Below, piece after piece: positions 23,501-36,874 of a stretch of DNA of 64,000 nt (the stretch's first letter is position 1; every line of letters begins with the position of its first letter). The position numbers and the translations under genes were made by a program. Source of the DNA: Phycicoccus avicenniae (lineage in GTDB: Bacteria > Actinomycetota > Actinomycetes > Actinomycetales > Dermatophilaceae); assembly GCF_018139485.1 (NCBI RefSeq), contig NZ_JAGSNF010000003.1, forward strand, positions 1 to 64,000. Reading direction: 5' to 3'. The notes beneath the pieces were generated by a model. It did not search any database and was not told the DNA's origin. It worked only from the letters and a program-made list of their open reading frames with translations.

Positions 23501-25312
23501 TCAGACCCCCGCGGGCGTCAGGACGAGGTCGGCGGCCGTGCGCACGGCGTCCTCGACGTCGTCGAGGGTGCGGTCGTCGACACGGTCGTCGGTCGTCAGC
23601 GGGTCGAGGTCGAGACGGCGCAGGTCGAGCCCGACGACGGCCGGGGTGAGCGACATCCCGAGGCCCACGCCGCGCACGTAGTCCCCGTACTTCACGCCCG
23701 TCCCGTGGACGGCGTCCTCGGCACCCGCGAAGGTCACGAGGGCACAGGGGATGCCGTAGCTCTGGCACGCGACGAGGACGTGCATCGCGCTCGTCACGAC
23801 GCGGTCGTAGGACACGAGCGTGCGCACGAGGTCCTCGACCTGACCCGGGGTCCCGGCGAGCACGGACAGCTCGTCGGTCCCCTCCGGGAGGATCGTCGGG
23901 AGGTCGCGGTGGCGGACGTGGCGGACGAGGGCGACCCGGCCGTTCGTCGCGCCGCGCTCGAGCGGCAGCACCCGCCGCAGGAGGGCGCCGGGGTCGCCGA
24001 AGCGCTCGACGTCGGGACCGCCCGAGGCACGCAGCGCCGCCGCCGTCACGGGGCCGCGCACGGAGACGTAGCGCGCCGCCGGGTCCAGCCACGTGTCGCT
24101 CTCGCTGACGCCGGTGCCGACGACGACCGACGAGGCACTGACGAAGCGCCCGATGGACCCGACCGCGACGAGGTGCGGGCTCGAGGTGCGGGCCGTGGGC
24201 GCCTTGTAGGCGACCGCCCGACCGGACAGGGCCTGGAGCAGGTAGGGGCTCAGCCAGTCGCCGAAGTTCCCGGGGAAGGGTCGGGACCACCAGCTGAGGG
24301 GGAGGGGCTCGCGGCCGTCACCCACCGCCAGGTAGTGGGCGTAGGCCGTGGCCGCCTCGTGCGCGGCCCGCTCGGCGGCGCTCGGGCCGCCCGCGGCCTC
24401 GACGGCGGCCATCCCCGCCTCGACCCGGGCGAGGTCACCCCGTTGCCCGGCGGACACCATCGTGCGGACGGCGGCCCGGCGCGCGACCGCCGTGGCGTCA
24501 CCGCCGCTCGGCAGGCCGGCGACGGGGTCCGAGGCCGTGAGCAGGTGGGTGATGCCGAGCCGGTCGGCGGCGTCACGCGCCTGACGACGGGCTCCCGCGG
24601 GCAGCCGGTGGTGGACCGCCTTCGCCGTGCGGTGGGCCAGCGTCGTGACCCGCTCCCGAGGTCCGGGTCGCGCCCCGGACCCGACCGGTTCGTGCTGCAC
24701 GACCTTGTCCCGGTACTCGGCGACGTTGCCGCTCGAGCCGAACCGGAAGAACTGCGGCACCCCCGGCAGGTCCGCCCCACGTCCGACGACGGCCGCGGAG
24801 GGGATGACCTGGAAGCTCATCCCCGCCGCGCGGGTCCGCCATGCCTCCTCGAAGAAGTAGTCGTCGGTGGCCTTGAGCGACGAGGAGCGCTCCAGGGCGG
24901 CGGCCGTCGCGACGAAGTCCCGGGCGCTCGGGGTCGTGTTGATGCCGAAGAAGCAGGGCTCCCAGAAGCGGGTGCGCCGGCCGTAGCCGATCGACAGGGG
25001 GTCGGCGAACCCGCGCTGAAAGCCGATGACGTCGGCGGAGAAGTCGGCGACGAGGTCGGGGAGGTCGACGAGCGAGCAGTCCACGTCGATCCAGAAGACC
25101 TTCTTGTCCGGGTGGGCGCGGCAGGCCGCGTCGAGGATCCCCACCTTGCGCCGGGTCATGTCCGCCCAGTCGTCGTCCGGACCCTTGACCAGCCGATGGA
25201 CGTCGTGGGGGATCCCCTGGGCGTCGAGGCCCGCACGCAGGGCGTCGGCGAAGCCGGTGTAGTACGGGTCGGCGGTGTGGAAGGAGCAGACGACGAGGTC
25301 ACCGCGTGGCAT
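23501..25312 (-). CDS. Glycosyltransferase / polysaccharide pyruvyl-transferase fusion
   Basis: 603 residues. The N-terminal part (about 1-200) looks like a GT-A nucleotide-sugar transferase: CSFHTADPYYTGFADALRAG, then KVFWIDVDCSLVDLPDL with a DVD metal site at 76-78, and SSLKATDDYFFEEAW. The C-terminal part (about 342-600) is pyruvyl-transferase-like: FPGNFGDWLSPYLLQALSG, VAVGSIGRFVSASSVVVGTG, RYVSVRGPVTAAALR, VERFGDPGALL. The domain order is opposite to that of the 925-residue protein in the same unit. ATG 25312 follows GGAG; it heads the minus-strand unit. Likely role: decorating a cell-surface glycan, possibly with pyruvate ketals. Confidence 0.82.
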   Translation of the reverse strand: MPRGDLVVCSFHTADPYYTGFADALRAGLDAQGIPHDVHRLVKGPDDDWADMTRRKVGILDAACRAHPDKKVFWIDVDCSLVDLPDLVADFSADVIGFQRGFADPLSIGYGRRTRFWEPCFFGINTTPSARDFVATAAALERSSSLKATDDYFFEEAWRTRAAGMSFQVIPSAAVVGRGADLPGVPQFFRFGSSGNVAEYRDKVVQHEPVGSGARPGPRERVTTLAHRTAKAVHHRLPAGARRQARDAADRLGITHLLTASDPVAGLPSGGDATAVARRAAVRTMVSAGQRGDLARVEAGMAAVEAAGGPSAAERAAHEAATAYAHYLAVGDGREPLPLSWWSRPFPGNFGDWLSPYLLQALSGRAVAYKAPTARTSSPHLVAVGSIGRFVSASSVVVGTGVSESDTWLDPAARYVSVRGPVTAAALRASGGPDVERFGDPGALLRRVLPLERGATNGRVALVRHVRHRDLPTILPEGTDELSVLAGTPGQVEDLVRTLVSYDRVVTSAMHVLVACQSYGIPCALVTFAGAEDAVHGTGVKYGDYVRGVGLGMSLTPAVVGLDLRRLDLDPLTTDDRVDDRTLDDVEDAVRTAADLVLTPAGV

Positions 25313-25701
25313 GGGGGCTCCGGGTCGGGGTGGGTCGGACGGACGGTCGGGCTCTGGCGCGGCCGAGCCTAGGACGACGGAACGCCCTCTCCCGGAGCGT
25401 CGTCGGCGCCCCGAGGGCCTGTTCACCCGGGCGCGAGGCCCTGACCTGCGGGAACGGGGTCCTCGGGGGGCGACGTGAACACTCGGGGGCGACCCGGTGA
25501 CGGTCTTCCCACCCCCAGGTGTCGAGATCCGATCCGGCTGCGCGTCAACGGTTTTCGGGTGGGGAGCGCGGTGGTCCGCGAGGTCGTCGACGGGACCGGT
25601 CCGTGCCGCGCGGAACGCGGCGGCGGAGGGTGGGCGGCCCGTGGCAGGCTGTGCGTGACGACGGCCGCCGGCCACCCCAGCGAACGGAAGGACGCAGCAC
25701 C
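25313..25701. other. Divergent intergenic region before tyrS
   Basis: 389 bases between the glycan unit (leftward) and tyrS (rightward) with no supported gene; open frames here are short continuations of neighbouring frames. It must hold promoters for both directions. Base composition is less extreme near 25540-25560 (CGTCAACGGTTTTCGGGTGG). I see no confident -35/-10 pair, T-box or terminator. Confidence 0.5.
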
Positions 25702-26976
25702 GTGACCGACATCCTCGACGAGCTGAAGTGGCGGGGGCTCGTGGCGCAGACGACCGACGAGACCGCGCTGCGCCGGGCACTCGCCGACGGGCCGATCACG
25801 GCGTACTGCGGCTTCGACCCCACCGCCCCGTCGCTCCACTTCGGCAACCTCGTCCAGCTCGTCGTCATGCGCCGGCTCCAGCGGGCGGGGCACCGGGTCA
25901 TCTGCCTCGTCGGCGGCTCGACCGGGCTCATCGGCGACCCCCGTCCGACGTCCGAGCGTGTGCTGAAGACCAAGGAGCAGACGGCGGAGTGGGTCGCCCG
26001 GATCCAGGACCAGGTGCGGCCATTCCTCGACACCGAGGGTGACAACCCGGCCGTGTTCGTCGACAACCTCGACTGGACGGGTGGGCTGTCGGCGCTGGAC
26101 TTCCTCCGGGACGTCGGCAAGCACTTCCGGGTCAACCAGATGCTGAAGAAGGACGCCATCGCCGCCCGGCTCGCGAGCGACGAGGGCATCTCGTACACGG
26201 AGTTCAGCTACCAGCTGCTCCAAGGGCTCGACTACCTCGAGCTGTACCGGCAGTACGGCTGCACGTTGCAGACCGGGGGCAGCGACCAGTGGGGGAACCT
26301 CGTCGCCGGCTCCGACCTCGTGCACCGGGCCGAGGGGGTCTCGGTCCACCTGCTGACGACGCCACTGCTCACCGACTCCTCCGGGGAGAAGTTCGGCAAG
26401 AGCGCCGGCAACGCGATCTGGCTCTCGGCCGACATGACGAGCCCCTACGCCTTCTACCAGTACTGGCTCAACGTCGAGGACGCCTCGGTCGTCACCCTCC
26501 TCAAGGTCTTCACCGACCGGGGGGAGGAGGAGATCGCCGACCTCGAGCGCCAGGCGTCGGAGGAGCCTTGGCGGCGCGCGGCGCAGCGAACCCTCGCCGC
26601 GGACGCGACGACCCTCGTCCACGGGCGGGCCGCGACCGAGGCGGTGCAGGCGGCGAGCGAGGCGCTCTTCGGCAAGGGCGACCCGCACGGGCTGGACCCC
26701 TCGACGCTGAGGGACGCGGCCGCGGAGCTGCCGGGCGGACGCGTCGCCGTCGGGATGCCCCTCGTCGAGGCCCTCGTCGAGGTCGGGCTCGCGGACTCGC
26801 GCAACGCGGCACGGCGCACCCTCGGAGAGGGCGGGGCGTCGGTCAACGGGGTCAAGGTGGAGGACGTCGACGCCGTCCTCTCCGGCGGGGACGTCCTCGC
26901 GGGTGGGGTCGTCCTGCTCCGCCGTGGCCGCAAGAACCTCGCAGCCGGTCGTGTGGACCCGCCGCCCGCCGGCTGA
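25702..26976 (+). CDS. tyrS: Tyrosyl-tRNA synthetase
   Basis: 424 residues, class I synthetase charging tRNA-Tyr. YCGFDPTAPSLHFGNLV holds the HIGH-equivalent HFGN, GEKFGKSAGNAIWL the KMSKS-equivalent KFGKS, and GGSDQWGN binds tyrosine. A C-terminal S4 domain (LVEVGLADSRNAARRTLGEG) binds tRNA. GTG 25702 follows GGAAGGA by 8-9 bases. Single gene, closed by a strong hairpin at 26993-27025 just before the rRNA operon. Confidence 0.97.
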   Translation: MTDILDELKWRGLVAQTTDETALRRALADGPITAYCGFDPTAPSLHFGNLVQLVVMRRLQRAGHRVICLVGGSTGLIGDPRPTSERVLKTKEQTAEWVARIQDQVRPFLDTEGDNPAVFVDNLDWTGGLSALDFLRDVGKHFRVNQMLKKDAIAARLASDEGISYTEFSYQLLQGLDYLELYRQYGCTLQTGGSDQWGNLVAGSDLVHRAEGVSVHLLTTPLLTDSSGEKFGKSAGNAIWLSADMTSPYAFYQYWLNVEDASVVTLLKVFTDRGEEEIADLERQASEEPWRRAAQRTLAADATTLVHGRAATEAVQAASEALFGKGDPHGLDPSTLRDAAAELPGGRVAVGMPLVEALVEVGLADSRNAARRTLGEGGASVNGVKVEDVDAVLSGGDVLAGGVVLLRRGRKNLAAGRVDPPPAG

Positions 26977-26992
26977 CCGACGTCGTCGTACC

Positions 26993-27025
26993 AACGAGCC
27001 CCGCTGTCCTGCAGCGGGGCTCGTT
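26993..27025 (+). terminator. Strong intrinsic terminator after tyrS
   Basis: Perfect 14-base inverted repeat AACGAGCCCCGCTG / CAGCGGGGCTCGTT with a 5-base loop (tcctg). It starts 16 bases after the tyrS stop and isolates tyrS from the rRNA operon. Confidence 0.9.
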
Positions 27026-27662
27026 GCTCCTCCAGGACTGACAGGGTCGCCCCCCTTCCCGTTCCGGGGCGCCGATTTGTGTTCTGCGGCGAACGTGTCC
27101 TAATGTTCTCGGCGTCAGCCCGAGAGGGAGGAACGGACACCAAGCGGCAGGGCCGATCAGCCCCGCACCAAGAAGGCCGGTCCCACGAGCTGACACCACT
27201 CCCGACGGACTCGGTCCGGACGCACAGCGGCCGGCAGAGCGAGTTGGAGGAAGGCCCCGACAGGGTGCTAGAGTGGGAACCACCGCAGAGATCCAAGCGC
27301 CACACTCTCCGGCCGCTCCAAGAGCGGGTCACGGAGTTGACGCCCAAGCATGGACGCGGGTACGTTCGAACGGTTGCTTCCGAGCAGTCGGGAGAACACA
27401 CGGAGTCGCCCCGAAGCCGAGCTCGCTGAGCAAAGCAACGGTGCGCGTCCGAACCTTGAGAACTCAACAGCGTGTCAAAAATCGATGCCAATAACCTCGT
27501 CGCATCGACGTGCTTTCCGGCCACCGGTCGGGAACGCGGTGATGCAACGAAATATCCTTTGGTTGACAACGAACAACAGCGAGAGCTGGTTGTTCGTGCT
27601 CAGCCAGTGAAACAACCCTCCACAGGGTACCGATTTCCCGGTCACGTATCGGGAGTCATACA
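27026..27662 (+). promoter_or_regulatory. rRNA operon promoter and leader region
   Basis: 637 bases without a gene. Three candidate sigma-70 promoters: TTGTGT-N18-TAATGT (27077-27106), TTGGAG-N19-TAGAGT (27244-27274) and TTGACG-N18-TACGTT (27337-27366). CTTGAGAACTCAACAGCGTG (27455-27474) resembles the element before 23S (29483-29500) and marks the conserved leader and processing/antitermination region. A hairpin ACGAACAAC...GTTGTTCGT spans 27569-27597. Open frames across the leader are chance. Confidence 0.75.
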
Positions 27663-32641
<4,979 letters not shown>

Positions 32642-32715
32642 ACTTCAAGACTTGTTGTTCGCGTCCACTGTGCAGTTCCCGAGATACGGTCGGGATCGAC
32701 TGACATCTCCATAGA

Positions 32716-32834
32716 GTTTCGGCTGTCATAGCGAAGGGGAAACGCCCGGCTCCATTCCGAACCCGGAAGCTAAGCCCTTCAGCGCCGATGGTACTGCACT
32801 GGAGACGGTGTGGGAGAGTAGGACGCAGCCGGAC
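32716..32834 (+). rRNA. rrf: 5S ribosomal RNA
   Basis: About 119 bases, GTTTCGGCTGTC...GCAGCCGGAC, with the ends pairing as helix I. Conserved CCGAACCCGGAAGCTAAGC and GATGGTACTGCA are intact. It lies about 75 bases after 23S and 10 bases before a terminator. Confidence 0.96.
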
Positions 32835-32843
32835 ATACTTTCC

Positions 32844-32874
32844 AGAAAGGGCCCGTCAATGACGGGCCCTTTCT
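32844..32874 (+). terminator. Intrinsic terminator of the rRNA operon
   Basis: Perfect 14-base stem AGAAAGGGCCCGTC / GACGGGCCCTTTCT with a 3-base loop (aat). The right arm carries TTTCT, the nearest thing to a U tract in this window. Placed just after 5S. Confidence 0.92.
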
Positions 32875-32976
32875 CATGTCCGGGGGTTGTGGACGACGGC
32901 ATCCCCGGGGCGAGACGACGCGGCGTTCGTAGACTTGTGATCCGGACGCCGGTGAGACGAGAGGACGGCGACACGC

Positions 32977-33957
32977 ATGAGTGACGAGCACCGCCGAGGT
33001 GGTGGCCGCCGACGCAGCGACGACGGGCCACGGCACGGCCGTGGCGGGCCCGGAGGGTCTTCGCGCCGGGGTCGTGGCGACGACGCCGGTCGAGGACGGC
33101 CCCGGGGTTCCGCTTCCGCCGACCGTCCCGGCTCCGGCGCCGACCGTGGAGGGTCGCGCGGTGGCAGCCGGCTCGCTCCGAAGGGCCCGAGGCTGCCCGA
33201 GCCGCGCATCCCCGACGAGGTGACCGGCAAGGAGCTCGACCGGTCCGTGCACCAACAGCTGCGCACGCTGTCGAAGGAGAACGCCGACGGGGTGGCCAAG
33301 CACCTCGTCATGGTGGCGGCCCTCCTGGAGGCCGACGAGCTGGACGCTGCGCTGGCGCACGCCGAGACGGCGGTGCGTCGAGCGGGTCGGGTGCCCGCGG
33401 CGCGTGAGGCCCTGGGCATGGTCGCCTATCGGCGTGGGGACTTCTCCCGCGCGCTCACCGAGTTCCGGACGGTCCGCCGGCTGAGTGGGTCCTCGCACCT
33501 CATCCCCCTGATGGTCGACTGCGAGCGGGGGCTCGGGCGGCACTCCCGTGCCCTGGAGCTCGCGAGCGGGCCCGAGGCCACGACGCTTCCCGAGGCGGAA
33601 CGTCTCGAGCTGACCATCGTGGTCTCCGGCATCCGCCGCGATCTCGGGCAGCTCGACGCCGCGCTCGTCGCGCTCCAGGTCCCGGCGCTCCGGCGCGGAC
33701 CCAAGGGCGGCGTGCACCGCCTCCACTACGCCTACGCCGACGTCCTCGAGGCCCTCGGGCGTCGCGAGGAGGCCCGTGAGTGGTTCCTCAAGGCCGTCGA
33801 GGGCGACGTCGAGAACGAGACGGACGCGGTCGAGCGTCTCGAAGAGCTGGACGGCATCCGCGTCGAGCTCGGCGAGGACGAGCCCGAGCTCGCGGGGATG
33901 CCGCCGGGTGAGGACGAGTCCCCAGGATCGACTGACGCTGGGGACGAGCCCCGGTGA
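32977..33957 (+). CDS. TPR-like repeat protein with an Arg/Gly-rich N-terminus
   Basis: 326 residues. The first 65 are very rich in Arg, Gly and Ser (RRGGGRRRSDDGPRHGRGG) and likely disordered and nucleic-acid binding. About 75-290 is helical with TPR-like pairs (LVMVAALLEADELDAALAHA, ALGMVAYRRGDFSRALTEFR, YADVLEALGRREEAREWF). The end is acidic. Such a protein commonly precedes the HAD-IIA gene in actinobacteria; its role is unknown and RNA or ribosome association is a guess. ATG 32977 has GAGAGGA about 10 bases upstream and a -10 TAGACT at 32930-32935. Overlaps the next gene (GTGA). Confidence 0.85.
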   Translation: MSDEHRRGGGRRRSDDGPRHGRGGPGGSSRRGRGDDAGRGRPRGSASADRPGSGADRGGSRGGSRLAPKGPRLPEPRIPDEVTGKELDRSVHQQLRTLSKENADGVAKHLVMVAALLEADELDAALAHAETAVRRAGRVPAAREALGMVAYRRGDFSRALTEFRTVRRLSGSSHLIPLMVDCERGLGRHSRALELASGPEATTLPEAERLELTIVVSGIRRDLGQLDAALVALQVPALRRGPKGGVHRLHYAYADVLEALGRREEAREWFLKAVEGDVENETDAVERLEELDGIRVELGEDEPELAGMPPGEDESPGSTDAGDEPR

Positions 33958-34847
33958 CTCCCGTCCTCGGCCGCTTCGACGCCGTGGTCTGCGACCTGGA
34001 CGGCGTGGTGTACCGCGGTCCGTCCCCGGTGCGCCACGCCGTCGAGGCCCTCTCGGCGTTGGAGGTCCCGGTGCTCTACGCGACCAACAACGCCTCGCGG
34101 GCCGCGGGCGACGTCGCCGCGCACCTGCAGGACCTCGGTGTGCCGTGCGCGGCGGAGGACGTCCTGACGAGCAGTGATGCCGCGGCCTGGTTGCTGTCCG
34201 AGGACACCGAGTCGGGCCCGGTGCTCTGCATCGGAGGGTCGGGCGTGGCCCGCGCGGTCGCCGACGCGGGCTTCGAGCCGGTCACCGCGGCCCAGGCGCG
34301 GGACGTGGCCCCCGTAGCGGTCGTGCAGGGGTACGGGCCGGACGTCTCGGCGTCCGACCTCGCCGAGGCTGCCTACGCCGTCCAGGCGGGGGCGCGGTGG
34401 GTCGCCACCAACACCGACGGCACCCTGCCGACCGACCGGGGCACCGCTCCCGGCAACGGCACCCTCGTCGCCGCCGTGGCCCGTGCCGTCGGCCGGCCAC
34501 CGGACCTCGTCGCGGGCAAGCCCGGCCCGGCGCTCTACCTCCTCGGTGCCCGACGCCTGGGGGTCGCGGCGGAGCGGGTTCTCGCGGTCGGCGACCGACT
34601 CGAGACCGACGTCGAGGGTGCGGTCGCGGCCGGGATGGAGTCGCTGCTCGTCCTCACCGGGGTCGACGACCTCGAGGCGGCCCTCGAGGCACCCGCGGAA
34701 CGACGCCCCACGGTGGTCGCGCCGGACCTGCGGTGGCTCGGGCCGATGGAACCGTCCACCCAGGACCTCAGGTCCGCGTTCGAGCAGGCCCCGTCCGACG
34801 GTGGGGCCGCCGTGCGTCGGCTGCTGTCGGAGGCGGGACCCCGGTAG
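33954..34847 (+). CDS. HAD-IIA family phosphatase
   Basis: 297 residues. Motif I AVVCDLDGVVYRG with the nucleophile Asp, motif II YATNNASR, motif III Lys in AGKPGPALYLLGA and motif IV VGDRLETDVEGAVAAG; the large C2 cap between motifs II and III marks subclass IIA (NagD/PGP/AraL-like). Likely a small sugar-phosphate or phosphoglycolate phosphatase; the substrate is not decided by sequence. GTG start overlaps the TPR gene by 4 bases. Confidence 0.9.
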   Translation: MTPVLGRFDAVVCDLDGVVYRGPSPVRHAVEALSALEVPVLYATNNASRAAGDVAAHLQDLGVPCAAEDVLTSSDAAAWLLSEDTESGPVLCIGGSGVARAVADAGFEPVTAAQARDVAPVAVVQGYGPDVSASDLAEAAYAVQAGARWVATNTDGTLPTDRGTAPGNGTLVAAVARAVGRPPDLVAGKPGPALYLLGARRLGVAAERVLAVGDRLETDVEGAVAAGMESLLVLTGVDDLEAALEAPAERRPTVVAPDLRWLGPMEPSTQDLRSAFEQAPSDGGAAVRRLLSEAGPR

Positions 34848-34889
34848 CGTGGAGCCGCGGCAACCCGGCCGCACGACCGAGGAGGTCCC

Positions 34890-35876
34890 ATGGTCAAGCG
34901 CTCCATCCGGGCGTACGTCGAGCTCGCGTCAGGCCTCGGTGAGGTGACCCGTGCCCGCGCCGTCGAGGCGGCCCAGGAGATCGTGACCCTCGCGGGGTCC
35001 GCGGGGAACCCGTCCGCCGTGGCGAAGCAGGTCGGCCGGCTCGCGGACGACCTCCTCAAGGCCGCGGAGCACAACCGGGACCAGGTCGTCGGGCTCGTGC
35101 AACGGGAGGTCGAGTCGGCGCTGGACCGTGTCGACGGTGGACGACTCCTGGGGGAGGTGCAGTCCCTCGGCGCCGCGGTCGCCGGGCTCACGACGCAGGT
35201 CGACGAGCTGGCCCGCGCCGTGGGTATCCGGAGCGGGAGTGCGGACGCCGACACCGTGGGCACCCCCACGCCGAGCGTCATGACGGTCGGGGCCACCCGC
35301 ACCGACGGGGCGAGCTCTGCGACGACGGTGCGCCGGGCCCGGGCCCGCAAGGCCGCCACACCCGGCTCCGGACGGACGTCTGCGACCACGTCTCCGGTCA
35401 ACCGACCGGACGCCGTCGGTGACCCGGGGTCGACGAGGAGCACGGCGAAGAAGAGCGCAACGAAGAAGAGCACGTCGAAGCAGAGTGCGACGAAGCAGAG
35501 TGCGACGAAGCAGAGTGCGACGAAGCAGAGTGCGACGACGAAGCAGAGTGCGACGACGAAGACGAGTGCGGCGACGAAGAACAGCGCGACGGCGCCGAAG
35601 AGCACGGCGAAGAAGGGCACCGCGACGAAGTCGGGGACGGCGCAGAAGAGTGCGGCGGCGTCGAAGAGCACGGGGAAGACGTCCGGGACGACGAAGAGCG
35701 CGGGGGCGAAGAAGGGCGCGGCGAAGAAGTCCGGGACGGCAAAGAAGGGCGCGGCGAAGAAGTCCGGGACGGCAAAGAAGGGCGCGGCGAAGAAGGGCGC
35801 GGCGAGGAAGGGCGGGACGAAGGGCACGGCGAACAAGAGCGCGACGGCGCCGGCCTCGCCCGGGGACCCGTCGTGA
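34890..35876 (+). CDS. Protein with a histone-H1-like Lys/Ser/Ala/Thr repeat tail
   Basis: 328 residues in this assembly. Residues 1-110 form a helical, mildly acidic domain (SIRAYVELASGLGEVTRARA, AKQVGRLADDLLKAAEHNRDQVVGLVQREV) with a short coiled-coil segment. From about 185 to the end there is almost nothing but Lys, Ser, Ala, Thr and Gly (KSATKQSATKQS, KKSGTAKKGAAKK), built from DNA tandem repeats. The tail resembles eukaryotic H1 and bacterial nucleoid proteins, so DNA or RNA binding is inferred. AGGAGGT precedes ATG 34890, and TAGCGT (34845-34850) is a possible -10. Repeat number may vary between strains. Confidence 0.85.
   Translation: MVKRSIRAYVELASGLGEVTRARAVEAAQEIVTLAGSAGNPSAVAKQVGRLADDLLKAAEHNRDQVVGLVQREVESALDRVDGGRLLGEVQSLGAAVAGLTTQVDELARAVGIRSGSADADTVGTPTPSVMTVGATRTDGASSATTVRRARARKAATPGSGRTSATTSPVNRPDAVGDPGSTRSTAKKSATKKSTSKQSATKQSATKQSATKQSATTKQSATTKTSAATKNSATAPKSTAKKGTATKSGTAQKSAAASKSTGKTSGTTKSAGAKKGAAKKSGTAKKGAAKKSGTAKKGAAKKGAARKGGTKGTANKSATAPASPGDPS
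35481..35561 (+). repeat. 15/18-base tandem repeat in the Lys-rich tail
   Basis: CAGAGTGCGACGAAG occurs three times in a row (35481, 35496, 35511), then twice as an 18-base form with an extra GAC (35526, 35544). Each codes for a Gln-Ser-Ala-Thr-Lys type unit. In frame throughout. Confidence 0.9.
35715..35780 (+). repeat. Two perfect 33-base tandem copies in the Lys-rich tail
   Basis: The unit beginning GGCGCGGCGAAGAAGTCCGG repeats exactly (35715-35747, 35748-35780) and codes for 11 residues, Gly-Ala-Ala-Lys-Lys-Ser-Gly-Thr-Ala-Lys-Lys in phase. A partial third copy follows. Exact identity suggests recent duplication or slippage. Confidence 0.9.
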
Positions 35877-36061
35877 CGGAGCCGTCCGGGCCGGCACCCG
35901 AGGCCCGGCGCCCGGAGCCGCCCGAGACCGGCGACATCGTCATCGACGCGGCGCTCGGGGACCTCGCGGCCGTCGACCCCACCGACCTCGACGGTCGGCT
36001 CGCGGCGGGGGAGCACGTCCAGCAGACGCTGCGCTCCCGTCTCGGTGACCTCGGGGGCTGA
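35873..36061 (+). CDS. Small acidic protein next to tlyA
   Basis: 62 residues: a Pro/Glu-rich start (EPSGPAPEARRPEPPETGD) and a short helical part (IVIDAALGDLAAVDPTDLDG, HVQQTLRSRLGDL). No catalytic motif. It overlaps the preceding gene (GTGA) and the tlyA start by 17 bases, so it is tightly coupled. Small proteins of this kind precede tlyA in related actinobacteria; function unknown. Confidence 0.7.
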   Translation: MTEPSGPAPEARRPEPPETGDIVIDAALGDLAAVDPTDLDGRLAAGEHVQQTLRSRLGDLGG

Positions 36062-36872
36062 GATCGTCCGGCTCGACGTCGAGCTCGTCCGGCGGGGTCT
36101 CGCGAGGTCCCGTGGGGAGGCGAGGGACCTCGTCCGGGACGGCCACGTCCTCGTCGACGGCCTCCCGCCCCGCAAGCCGGCGCAGGAGGTCGACGCTGAG
36201 ACCGGTCTCGAGGTGTCGTCCGGCGCCCCGCGGGTCGTCGGACGGGCCGCCCACAAGCTCGCCGCGGCGTTCGCGACCTGGGGGCCGCACGGCCTCACGG
36301 CCACAGGACGCCGCTGCGTCGACGTCGGCGCCTCCACCGGCGGCTTCACCCAGGTCCTGCTCGCCGAGGGCGCGGAACAGGTCGTCGCCGTCGACGTCGG
36401 CCACGGGCAGCTCGTCCCCGAGCTGGCCGAGGACCCACGGGTGCAGGAGCGGTCGGGGACGACCGTCCGCGGTCTGCGGTCCGAGGACCTCGGTGGCCCC
36501 GCGCGCCTCGTCGTCGCAGACCTCTCCTTCATCTCGCTCACCCTCGTCGCCGCCGACCTCGTCGGGCTGCTCGAGGACGGTGGGGACCTCGTCGTCCTCG
36601 TCAAGCCGCAGTTCGAGGTGGGGCGGGACCGGCTCGGCCGGGGTGGGCTCGTGCCGGACCCGGCCCTCCGGGCCGGTGCGGTGAGAGACGTCGCCCGCTC
36701 CCTCGCGGCCGCCGGGGCGGGCGTTCGCGACGTCGTCCCCAGCCCGATCAGCGGGACGACCGGCAACGCCGAGTACCTGATGTGGGCGGTGTCGGGTGGG
36801 TCCGCCACAATGACCGAGGACGAGATCGCCGCCGCCGCGCGCGCGGTCGCCGACGACCCACCGGGAGGATGA
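36045..36872 (+). CDS. tlyA: TlyA-type 16S/23S rRNA 2'-O-methyltransferase
   Basis: 275 residues. N-terminal S4 RNA-binding domain (LDVELVRRGLARSRGEARDL) and an FtsJ-like Rossmann methyltransferase (CVDVGASTGGFTQVLLAEGA, VVADLSFISL, VLVKPQFEVG). In mycobacteria TlyA methylates C1409 of 16S and C1920 of 23S rRNA, and its loss gives capreomycin and viomycin resistance; the same activity is expected here. GTG 36045 is the only start upstream of the S4 domain. It is followed directly by NAD kinase, as in many actinobacteria. Confidence 0.94.
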   Translation: MTSGAEIVRLDVELVRRGLARSRGEARDLVRDGHVLVDGLPPRKPAQEVDAETGLEVSSGAPRVVGRAAHKLAAAFATWGPHGLTATGRRCVDVGASTGGFTQVLLAEGAEQVVAVDVGHGQLVPELAEDPRVQERSGTTVRGLRSEDLGGPARLVVADLSFISLTLVAADLVGLLEDGGDLVVLVKPQFEVGRDRLGRGGLVPDPALRAGAVRDVARSLAAAGAGVRDVVPSPISGTTGNAEYLMWAVSGGSATMTEDEIAAAARAVADDPPGG

Positions 36873-36874
36873 CG

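Noticed and set aside
27563-27568. Perfect TTGACA in the rRNA leader
   Set aside because: No TANNNT hexamer follows at 16-19 bases; it lies at the edge of a leader hairpin.
35440-35876. CRISPR-like or mobile repeat array
   Set aside because: The repeats are short, contiguous, in frame and coding, without spacers.
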